Assembly (NCBI GenBank): GCA_964600645.1
Contig: CAZRJL010000019.1
Location: 1 to 16,862 of the forward strand
Origin: UBA12151 sp964600645
GTDB lineage: Bacteria; Patescibacteriota; Minisyncoccia; Moranbacterales; UBA9337
Reading direction: 5' to 3'
Length of the DNA: 16,862 nucleotides
Shown here one piece after another: positions 1 to 5,799 of this stretch. A program made the position numbers and the translations under genes. Numbering within the stretch: the first letter of the stretch is position 1; each line of letters starts with the position of its first letter. The notes under the pieces are model-generated. The model saw nothing but the letters and a program-made list of their open reading frames with translations, searched no databases and had not been told where the DNA came from.

Positions 1-687
1 ATATACAAAACTACCCAATCTCCTAGAAGCGGCAATTTTCGGATCCAATTGTCTGATCGAACCGGCAGCGGCATTGCGCGTGTTGGCAAACAAAGGCTCT
101 TCTTTTTTCTTTTTTTCACTATTTAATCTTTCTAATTCGTCTTTTCCTAGCCAAATTTCCCCCACCGCAATCAAGTCTATTGGGTAATTTAGTTTTAATG
201 GAATACTTTGAATTGTTTTTATGTTCAAAGTAACATCCTCTCCTATAGAACCGTCGCCACGCGTCGCCGCGCCAACCAACTCTCCTTTTTTATATGTCAA
301 AATAATTTTAAGTCCATCAATTTTGAGCTCACAACAATAATCTGTTTCTTCATTCTTAATTCTTGATTTCTTATTCTTAATTCTGCCAATCTTTTCTTCC
401 CATTTTTTCAACTCATCCAAACTGAAAACATCATCAAACGACCATTGCTTGACCCTATGCCGCACTTTTTCAAATTTATCCAAAGGCTTGTCGCCAATTC
501 TTTGCGTTGGACTGGTTGAAGAAAAAAGCTCCGGATTCTCTTTTTCCAAGCGCGACAATTCTTCAAATAATGAATCGTAGGCCTGATCATCAATTTCCGG
601 TCTATCCAAGACGTGATACAAATATCGATGTCTGTCGATTTCCTTGCGCAATTTCTCTATTCTGCTTTTTACTTCATTTTTTTCCAT
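1..687 (-). CDS. ligA: NAD-dependent DNA ligase LigA, N-terminal third (partial, runs off the window)
   Basis: LigA seals nicks in duplex DNA in replication and repair, using NAD+ to adenylate its active-site lysine. The frame is open from ATG at 687 to base 1 (229 codons); family members are about 670 residues, so about a third is present. Visible are the Ia domain with YHVLDRPEIDDQAYD (residues 24-38), the nucleophile motif ELKIDG with Lys122, ATRGDGSIGED (141-151), and FANTRNAAAGS (200-210) followed by RQLDP. The motif III position reads AVGE (174-177, Glu177) where well-studied ligases have RGE, so the usual Arg is Val. The OB, zinc-finger, HhH and BRCT domains lie outside the window. No Shine-Dalgarno precedes the start. 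A promoter ends only a few bases upstream, so the mRNA may be leaderless. It is separated from the pilus cluster by a terminator, so it is probably an independent unit. The identification is secure. Confidence 0.95.
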   Translation of the reverse strand, partial: MEKNEVKSRIEKLRKEIDRHRYLYHVLDRPEIDDQAYDSLFEELSRLEKENPELFSSTSPTQRIGDKPLDKFEKVRHRVKQWSFDDVFSLDELKKWEEKIGRIKNKKSRIKNEETDYCCELKIDGLKIILTYKKGELVGAATRGDGSIGEDVTLNIKTIQSIPLKLNYPIDLIAVGEIWLGKDELERLNSEKKKKEEPLFANTRNAAAGSIRQLDPKIAASRRLGSFVY

Positions 688-694
688 AATATTC

Positions 695-705
695 ATTATA
701 TCACA
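695..705 (-). promoter_or_regulatory. Extended -10 promoter of ligA (TGTGATATAAT)
   Basis: On the minus strand the sequence TGTGATATAAT holds a perfect TATAAT (700 to 695) preceded by TG-n and the TRTG-type extension known from Gram-positive promoters. No convincing -35 is seen at 17 bp, where the sequence lies in the terminator stem. Counting about 7 bases from the -10 puts transcription start near 688-689, one or two bases before the ligA ATG at 687. The same 11-mer precedes the major pilin. Confidence 0.7.
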
Positions 706-708
706 ATC

Positions 709-732
709 AAAAAACCGGCGCTCTGCCGGTTT
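709..732 (-). terminator. Intrinsic terminator of the type IV pilus cluster
   Basis: Read on the minus strand, AAACCGGC and GCCGGTTT form a perfect 8-bp stem (725-732 with 712-719) around a 5-base loop. The 3' arm runs into a tract of six T (714 to 709). It lies about 20 bases past the stop of the last pilus gene and directly before the ligA promoter. Position, GC-rich stem and T tract fit a Rho-independent terminator for minus-strand transcription. Confidence 0.8.
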
Positions 733-751
733 CACTAAATTATTTTTTTAT

Positions 752-2098
752 TTATTTACACCCGTGATATTTCCAAATTCCATCTGTCGCATCATATGTC
801 GCGGCAAAAATTTGTTTTCCATCTTCCGACATCGCCAAAGAATCATGCGACCAATTCCTTACCGCTTCGGCGGGATCATGCATACTCCATGTACCCGCAT
901 CACCCCATTCATTTGAAATATAAACATATCCACTTCCTACTCCAACAAAAGGAACATCACCTCTGGCAACAGCTACCTTCTCTCCATCGAAAGACATAGC
1001 GATGGAAGACAACCTTCCTGCTCCGGAATCGGAAGATGCGAGCCAATTATCTCCACCGTCAATTGAACGATATACCCAACCATTATATCTGCCTACCGCT
1101 ATCCGACTTCCATCATCCGAAACAGCAACAGCCGATAAATTTCCAAGTCCACTATTTTCACGAGACCAACTATCTCCACCATCCGATGAAATATAAATTT
1201 CTCCTCCACTGGCATTATTATTAACCGTCGCCACCTTCTCTCCATCAGCAGAAAAAGCAATTCCCATCCACCCTTGAGCAATACCGCCTTCAACCGCTTC
1301 TTCATTCCAGCTACTTCCGGAATCATTAGAAATCCATATACTTCCCACACTATAAACTGCCCCCAAATGAGTTCCGTCATCAGACACGGCTACCGCTGTC
1401 CAAGTATGACTTCCACAAGCAGGCTGAGCGTTCCATGTTACTCCGGAATCGACAGATAAATACAGCATTCCGCCCTGATTTGCGGCCAAAAGAGTATTTC
1501 CATTACCCGAAGACGCTATTGCGTCCCATGTTCGATCACTTTCTCTGGCTGTCCACGTTTCACCACTATCAATCGAGGTATAAATTTGCCCGCCCCTAAT
1601 AACCGCTGCCAACTTTTCTCCGTCATTTGAAACTGAAATTCCGTCCCAATTGCCATCATTTGCTCCTGTTTTTTCCCAGCCGGAAACACAAACACTGGAA
1701 CTTACGGCACGATCAACGGCCGAATATTCTCCAACTGATTTTGCCTTGCTAATATCTCCGACTCTATCGCCACACCCCACCAAAGAGTCATCATCCCTAA
1801 AAAACCTAACATCATACTGCTTTCCAATGCCAACTGTTCCGGAAATTACCCCATTCACACAACCTGGAAAAACCTCCAAAAGAGTGTCGTCGAGATAATT
1901 TGAGCTTTTTATCTTCTCCAATATTGATTCCATACCGGTATCGGCAACTTGAAAAGCGACTGTTGTCTTATCTGTCGATGAAGACGAGCGTAATTCCGTG
2001 GTTGAAACAGTCACCACTCCTAATGAAATTACCAAAATCATAAGGACGACAATCAAAGTAAACGCCAATATTGATCCTCTTTTTTTTCCAATTTTCAT
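752..2098 (-). CDS. PilX/GspK-like minor pilin fused to a predicted seven-bladed Asp-box beta-propeller (putative pilus-tip adhesin)
   Basis: 448 residues in two parts. Residues 1-35 are a PilX/GspK-like N-terminus: basic leader MKIGKKRG, then a hydrophobic helix. If cleaved after Gly8, position +5 is Phe, not the Glu of ordinary pilins, as in tip pseudopilins such as GspK. Residues 36-140 are a pilin-like linker with Cys80, Cys109 and Cys137. Residues 150-448 hold seven S-x-D-G turns (157, 197 as SGNG, 239, 283, 327, 369, 424), spaced 40-55 residues apart. Between them lie Asp-boxes of the form S-x-D-x-G-x-T-W at 175, 215, 257, 304 and 345, and a degenerate one near 395. This is the BNR/sialidase-type propeller pattern. 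The gene is last in the pilus cluster, after PilV- and PilW-like genes. The role as tip adhesin or sugar-binding head is inferred, and enzyme activity is not supported. No Shine-Dalgarno is seen before ATG 2098. Confidence 0.8.
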   Translation of the reverse strand: MKIGKKRGSILAFTLIVVLMILVISLGVVTVSTTELRSSSSTDKTTVAFQVADTGMESILEKIKSSNYLDDTLLEVFPGCVNGVISGTVGIGKQYDVRFFRDDDSLVGCGDRVGDISKAKSVGEYSAVDRAVSSSVCVSGWEKTGANDGNWDGISVSNDGEKLAAVIRGGQIYTSIDSGETWTARESDRTWDAIASSGNGNTLLAANQGGMLYLSVDSGVTWNAQPACGSHTWTAVAVSDDGTHLGAVYSVGSIWISNDSGSSWNEEAVEGGIAQGWMGIAFSADGEKVATVNNNASGGEIYISSDGGDSWSRENSGLGNLSAVAVSDDGSRIAVGRYNGWVYRSIDGGDNWLASSDSGAGRLSSIAMSFDGEKVAVARGDVPFVGVGSGYVYISNEWGDAGTWSMHDPAEAVRNWSHDSLAMSEDGKQIFAATYDATDGIWKYHGCK

Positions 2099-2127
2099 AA
2101 CAATTTAAAAAAATTATTCAAAATATT

Positions 2128-2688
2128 TTATTGAATACCCGCTTGTTCATAATCACGCAAAGAAACGGAAGACTGTAGTTTTATCGAATCCGCGTCTCCC
2201 TTTTGAATATTCAACATAATCGTCACCTTTCCCACTTCCTCAGACCCACTAACAGAACTTGATGGGATTGCACCGAAGCTTCCGCTTATTGATCCGGTTG
2301 TCATCTTGAAAAATTCACCTGCCGCAAAACTTCGAACGGAACAATCACTAAGAGGATCAACGTTCGCCGCCATACTCTCATAGGCGCGCATCAATTGACC
2401 ACCGATTATTTCATAGCGCACGCAAATTTCTTGCGAATAATCAAAAGCCTGCACAAAGGAATTGCCATTGGTAACGATCGAACTTGTTCGAAGAACCTTC
2501 GCCACTTCATTCATGGCAAACTGAACATTTTCCACGCTTTCTTGAAAATCACGAATTTTTCGATAACTACCAATCAAATTAGAAAAAGCATCCGTGGAAG
2601 CGGCTACTATAATAACGAAAATGGAAACTGAAACTATTACCTCTAAAAAAGTATAACCTTTTTTATTTTTTATTTTTCTCCTGTTCAT
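2128..2688 (-). CDS. PilW/PilJ-like minor pilin (type IV prepilin)
   Basis: With the start at ATG 2688 the product is 186 residues: a short basic leader MNRRKIKNKKG, a prepilin cleavage site before YTFLE (Glu at +5), a hydrophobic helix to about residue 32, then a globular domain. PilD would cleave it, and it would join the minor pilin complex that starts pilus assembly. Upstream in-frame starts exist (ATG 2727 and an alternative codon at 2775). They overlap the preceding gene's end and would add a leader unlike any prepilin, so 2688 is preferred. A weak GAAG lies 8-11 bases upstream. Its place between PilV-like and PilX-like genes matches pilV-pilW-pilX order. The subtype is judged mostly from order and size. 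Confidence 0.75.
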   Translation of the reverse strand: MNRRKIKNKKGYTFLEVIVSVSIFVIIVAASTDAFSNLIGSYRKIRDFQESVENVQFAMNEVAKVLRTSSIVTNGNSFVQAFDYSQEICVRYEIIGGQLMRAYESMAANVDPLSDCSVRSFAAGEFFKMTTGSISGSFGAIPSSSVSGSEEVGKVTIMLNIQKGDADSIKLQSSVSLRDYEQAGIQ

Positions 2689-2714
2689 ATTAACCGCTTC
2701 AATTTTTAAATATT

Positions 2715-3329
2715 TTATTCTCCCCATTTTGTCAAAACAGACACAGTAGCGGCGCACCGAGTTGACGCATTGCAATCTGCAAGATCAATCCGTGGCCAAT
2801 TAGCTCCCCAAACCACCACACTGGTCAATTTTGCAGTAGTGGCACCAGCTCTATTTGTAGAAACTCCATTTGAATCATAATATTGAACCATTATTTTTCT
2901 TTTGAATTTTATCCTAGTCACTCCCAGCCTCATATAATACCCATTTGCATTAATTCTTAGAATTTTTGAAGCATCCACATCATTACAAGTCCCGCGAATT
3001 ACCAGGGAATCTTTATCAACACTACATCCGAGAGGAGTATTATCCGCAGCGCGATCTATATCCGGAAAATTAACAACACTGAAAGTGTCTGTCCCTGTCG
3101 CCCAATTATTATCTCGAATGTTTCTTGCAATCTCAATTCCTTCTTGCGCCAACATTGACGCAATAATATGATCACGACTATCGGCGGAATGAGAAAAACC
3201 GGTAAGTAAAAGATTGACTGCCGCCAGCATCGCCACACTCAAAACAAAAGCCGCTAAAAGTATTTCTCCGATAGAAAAACCTTTCTTAGTTATAAAAATA
3301 TGTTTTTGATTTTTGATTTTTGATTTCAT
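2715..3329 (-). CDS. PilV-like minor pilin (type IV prepilin)
   Basis: From ATG 3329 the product is 204 residues. A 17-residue basic leader ends in TKKG, cleaved before FSIGE (Glu at +5), followed by a helix LLAAFVLSVAML and the motif MLAQEGIEIARNIRDNNW. That motif is typical of PilV/GspI-like pseudopilins, where the helix is followed by an A-x-x-x-x-E-G segment. The C-terminal globular domain contains Cys pairs. An in-frame TTG at 3338 is possible but leaves only one base after the previous stop. The ATG leaves 10 bases, with no clear Shine-Dalgarno. The leader codons contain a perfect 7-bp tandem repeat. The family assignment is sound; the exact subtype is inferred from the motif and from gene order. 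Confidence 0.78.
   Translation of the reverse strand: MKSKIKNQKHIFITKKGFSIGEILLAAFVLSVAMLAAVNLLLTGFSHSADSRDHIIASMLAQEGIEIARNIRDNNWATGTDTFSVVNFPDIDRAADNTPLGCSVDKDSLVIRGTCNDVDASKILRINANGYYMRLGVTRIKFKRKIMVQYYDSNGVSTNRAGATTAKLTSVVVWGANWPRIDLADCNASTRCAATVSVLTKWGE
3303..3323. repeat. Three perfect tandem copies of a heptamer (TTTTTGA) in the PilV-like leader codons
   Basis: Bases 3303-3309, 3310-3316 and 3317-3323 each read TTTTTGA (TCAAAAA on the coding strand). They lie a few codons after the ATG of the PilV-like gene. The unit is not a multiple of three, so gain or loss of a copy would shift the frame before the cleavage site. Confidence 0.9.
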
Positions 3330-3339
3330 AATTACCAAA

Positions 3340-3987
3340 CTAACTGGCGCAAATAAATACAGCTACATCACCTTCAACTTTTTCAATTTCCACAACTCCG
3401 ATAGGACTCACACAGATAGCATAAGTAATAGGATCTTTACGAACTAAAAATGTTTTAACATTCGTCGAGGGGCTTCCATCAAAATTATGAACATTCGCAA
3501 AAGGAATCAAAAAATAAACTTTCTGAAGATTTGCAACGCCCGTAGCGGCATTATTAAAAAAAGAAACTCCGTTCGGAAGAACAATATCTGAAGAATAAAA
3601 GCTATCCGACACGTCATTAGGAATCGTGGTGCTGTAATATTTAACAATATCGCCACAATCAACTGTGGTTGCGGTGGTATGATTATAAAAAATATCATAC
3701 GCAGTCGCAGTGCTTCTTCGAAAACCGAATCCGCATGCAGTATCAGTCGCGCTTGGTTGTTTTCCGGAAAGTGCGTAATTTTGCGCCTCACGAATAGCGG
3801 AAGCCACTTGCTCCGCCACCACACGCACCTCTTTATCAATTTTTCCTCTTTGTATCGATACAAAGGTGGCACTTGTCATTATTCCAATAATGGCAGCGGT
3901 AATCAAAACTTCAACAAGAGTAAATCCACACTCAAACGATAAAGATTTTTTCCTTGTCATTGCCAATGACTTTGTTGTTTTTTTCAT
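3340..3987 (-). CDS. GspH/FimT-like minor pseudopilin
   Basis: 215 residues. The leader of 21 residues ends in SFECG and is followed by the class III signal FTLVEV (Glu at +5) and a hydrophobic helix with the sequence ITAAIIGIMTSA. After the helix comes VVAEQVASAIREAQNYALSGK, the pattern of the GspH/FimT family, where the strand-helix junction is followed by AR-x-A-x-x-x-A. The start ATG 3987 lies 3 bases after the pilD stop, suggesting coupled translation. A second in-frame ATG at 3960 would give a shorter, more usual leader. A Cys directly before the cleavage Gly is unusual. It heads the minor-pilin set FimT-PilV-PilW-PilX, as in many T4P operons. Confidence 0.82.
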   Translation of the reverse strand: MKKTTKSLAMTRKKSLSFECGFTLVEVLITAAIIGIMTSATFVSIQRGKIDKEVRVVAEQVASAIREAQNYALSGKQPSATDTACGFGFRRSTATAYDIFYNHTTATTVDCGDIVKYYSTTIPNDVSDSFYSSDIVLPNGVSFFNNAATGVANLQKVYFLIPFANVHNFDGSPSTNVKTFLVRKDPITYAICVSPIGVVEIEKVEGDVAVFICAS

Positions 3988-3990
3988 ACT

Positions 3991-4791
3991 TCAAAACAAA
4001 TATTTCAAATACTGAGGAAATGCCTGCCACAAAAAAATTGTCGCGCTTGTTCCAATTACCAAAAAAGGAGCAAACGGCACTTGACTTTTAATACTTTTTT
4101 TCTTGAACAAAATCAAAAATATACTAAAGATCGCTCCCGACGAAAAAGAGAGCACTAATGTCAAAAAAATTTTCGGCCATCCTACTATCAATCCGACAAG
4201 TATCGCCAAATAGGCATCTCCCATTCCCATCCATTTTTCTTTGGAAAAAAATGCCATTGAAAAAAAGAACGCCCAAGCGACAAGTGCGCCAATTATTCCG
4301 GAAAATGTTCGCGAAGAATACATTGAAATTGAAACAAATTCGGGAAAATTAATTGCATCAAAATATATCAGAAATATCAACACCCATCCAATTCCAAACC
4401 ACAAAAAAATCATTGGAATCTCCATAAACTTCAAATCATAGGCAAAAATCACCATCAACACAGAAAAAAGCACCAATAAAAATCCCGTTTCAATCCAAGA
4501 TTGATAATTCGTCAAAGAAAAAAACCACGCGCCAACCAATGCAAAAAACAATCCGGTCAAAAATTCCACCAAAGGATATTGCCAAGAAATTTTCCCCTGG
4601 CAATCGCGGCACTGGGCGCGAAGAAGAATAAAACTAAGCAGTGGAATATTGTCATACCACCTGATTTTAGCCTTGCAATGCGGACACATTGACCGCCCCA
4701 CAAACATCGATTCCGCCAAGTTCAAGCGATATACAACAACATTAAGAAAACTTCCCACAATAAGCCCGAAAATAAAAAAAATAAAAATCAT
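3991..4791 (-). CDS. pilD: Prepilin peptidase / N-methyltransferase (PilD, class III leader peptidase)
   Basis: 266 residues, a multi-spanning membrane aspartyl protease that removes prepilin leaders and methylates the new N-terminal residue. Visible are the N-terminal GSFLNVVVYRL motif (13-23) and the two zinc-binding pairs of the methylase domain, C36-x-x-C39 and C61-x-x-C64. Then comes KISWQYPLVE, the first catalytic Asp119 in FAYDLKFMEIP, and GMGD (189-192) with Asp192 as the second catalytic residue. Length is typical (about 260-290). It sits among the genes of its substrates: two pilins upstream and four minor pilins downstream. The ATG at 4791 is preceded closely by AAGAG, too close to be an ideal ribosome site. 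Confidence 0.95.
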   Translation of the reverse strand: MIFIFFIFGLIVGSFLNVVVYRLNLAESMFVGRSMCPHCKAKIRWYDNIPLLSFILLRAQCRDCQGKISWQYPLVEFLTGLFFALVGAWFFSLTNYQSWIETGFLLVLFSVLMVIFAYDLKFMEIPMIFLWFGIGWVLIFLIYFDAINFPEFVSISMYSSRTFSGIIGALVAWAFFFSMAFFSKEKWMGMGDAYLAILVGLIVGWPKIFLTLVLSFSSGAIFSIFLILFKKKSIKSQVPFAPFLVIGTSATIFLWQAFPQYLKYLF

Positions 4792-4822
4792 CTCTTAATG
4801 CTTAATTGCCAATTATTAAAAA

Positions 4823-5263
4823 TTAACATCCGTTATATCCGATAATTCCGGTTTGATTAAATGTAGCACCAATACAAGTGCCGGAATTGGCGGTACCAGG
4901 AGTAACAGTAATTTGATATTGATCATTGGCACAAACAACATTAACAGTCGCTGTGCCCAAATTCGCATCATCCGGATAAATCATTCCTTGATCAGGATTA
5001 CAAATTGCCACTGCGCCACCATCTCCGGCATTCTTTGCTTGGATTACTCCTTCGGCAATGCAACATTGCAACGCCGCGGCGTTAATAGTTGAAGCTGTGG
5101 TCTTAAACGAAGCATCTCGCGCTTTTGTGCGCGCATTATTCAAGCTCACAAGAACAACGGAAGCCAAAATTCCGATAATTGCAATAACAATCAAAAGCTC
5201 AATTAAAGTAAAACCTTTTTCTCTTTCCTCTAAAAATATTTTTATTTTTTTGTCTTGTTTCAT
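4823..5263 (-). CDS. Second type IV pilin (paralogue of the upstream major pilin)
   Basis: 146 residues. The leader of 17 residues ends in EREKG, followed by the canonical FTLIELLIVIAIIGILAS helix with Glu at +5. The first about 30 residues of the mature protein nearly match those of the pilin encoded just upstream, but the globular parts differ. Six Cys (67, 68, 88, 111, 130 and the last residue 146) suggest disulfides in the head. No Shine-Dalgarno precedes ATG 5263; upstream is AAACTAAAAA. A strong hairpin separates it from the major pilin, so it is probably made at a lower level. It may be a minor or alternative subunit; its exact role cannot be told from sequence. Confidence 0.88.
   Translation of the reverse strand: MKQDKKIKIFLEEREKGFTLIELLIVIAIIGILASVVLVSLNNARTKARDASFKTTASTINAAALQCCIAEGVIQAKNAGDGGAVAICNPDQGMIYPDDANLGTATVNVVCANDQYQITVTPGTANSGTCIGATFNQTGIIGYNGC
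5110..5215. repeat. Pilin-helix repeat, copy in the second pilin (other copy 5572-5677)
   Basis: The 5' coding parts of the two pilin genes align without gaps at an offset of 462 bases. They include an identical run of 23 bases (5178-5200 and 5640-5662). The block encodes the FTLIELLIVIAIIG helix and the following NNAR segment. It is either a paralogous duplication or strongly conserved coding. Confidence 0.8.
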
Positions 5264-5280
5264 TTTTTAGTTTAATAGAC

Positions 5281-5304
5281 CACTTGCCAAACCTTTGGCA
5301 AGTG
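5281..5304 (-). promoter_or_regulatory. Strong intercistronic hairpin between the two pilin genes
   Basis: CACTTGCCAA and TTGGCAAGTG are perfect inverted repeats of 10 bp around a 4-base loop (11 bp if a 2-base loop is allowed). They start 16 bases past the stop of the major pilin. No uninterrupted T tract follows on the minus strand; the next bases are GTCTATTAAAC. It therefore fits an mRNA 3'-end stabiliser, processing site or leaky terminator better than a full terminator. Confidence 0.75.
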
Positions 5305-5320
5305 AATGTTAAACCAAAGA

Positions 5321-5698
5321 CTAACCGCACGCAGCTGCAAATACTACCCCTGTATTAGATATACCCGCAGTACAACCAACTGGAACAGCAGCTGTAGTCC
5401 CTAGAGTTCGGGTTCCAACTATTCCCGCAGCATCACAAACCGGAGCAACCGTAAAGTCTAAAGTGGTAGGCATATCATCCGCACCAATAGTATCTGCATC
5501 TCCTGTATAAATTCCATCATCACATTCAATAACCAACGCTGCATGAACACTGGAAGCTTGCGCTTTGAATTCAGCAACTCGCGCTCTAGTTCTTGCATTA
5601 TTCAATGATACCAAAACGATAGACGCTAAGATACCGATGATTGCAATAACAATCAAAAGCTCGATCAATGTAAAACCTCTTTTCATTGTATTTTTCAT
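5321..5698 (-). CDS. pilA: Major type IV pilin (PilA-like)
   Basis: 125 residues. A very short basic leader MKNTMKRG is followed by the cleavage site and FTLIELLIVIAIIGILAS with Glu at +5. The small head has Cys59, Cys88, Cys109 and Cys124. Three signs make this the likely main fibre subunit. It has the only full Shine-Dalgarno in the window (GGAGGTGA, 7 bases between GGAGG and ATG). It has its own extended -10 promoter and a leader RNA of about 60 bases. A stabilising hairpin follows its stop. PilD processes it and PilB/PilC polymerise it. Which of the two pilins dominates the fibre is inferred from these expression signals, not from protein data. Confidence 0.9.
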   Translation of the reverse strand: MKNTMKRGFTLIELLIVIAIIGILASIVLVSLNNARTRARVAEFKAQASSVHAALVIECDDGIYTGDADTIGADDMPTTLDFTVAPVCDAAGIVGTRTLGTTAAVPVGCTAGISNTGVVFAAACG

Positions 5699-5702
5699 AT
5701 TT

Positions 5703-5710
5703 TCACCTCC
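5703..5710 (-). promoter_or_regulatory. Canonical Shine-Dalgarno of the major pilin (GGAGGTGA)
   Basis: The minus strand reads GGAGGTGA, an 8-base match to the usual 16S rRNA 3' end, with GGAGG ending 7 bases before ATG 5698. None of the other coding starts in this window has more than a weak purine run. Confidence 0.9.
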
Positions 5711-5767
5711 ATTCTTTTTTTTAATTTTTATTTTCTATATTTAAACCCATCCCAATTTCCTGAAATA

Positions 5768-5778
5768 ATTATATCACA
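5768..5778 (-). promoter_or_regulatory. Extended -10 promoter of the major pilin (TGTGATATAAT)
   Basis: TGTGATATAAT on the minus strand includes a perfect TATAAT (5773 to 5768) with the TG-n extension. The -35 region is weak (TATGTT near 5796-5791). Transcription would start near 5761, giving a leader of about 62 bases ahead of the pilin start. It lies just past the pilC stop. The 11-mer is identical to that before ligA. Confidence 0.75.
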
Positions 5779-5799
5779 TCCCCAGCATAAAACATAGAA

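Noticed and set aside
3507..3872. 121-codon minus-strand frame inside the GspH-like gene
   Set aside because: It is in another frame of a clear prepilin gene and lacks any signal or motif.
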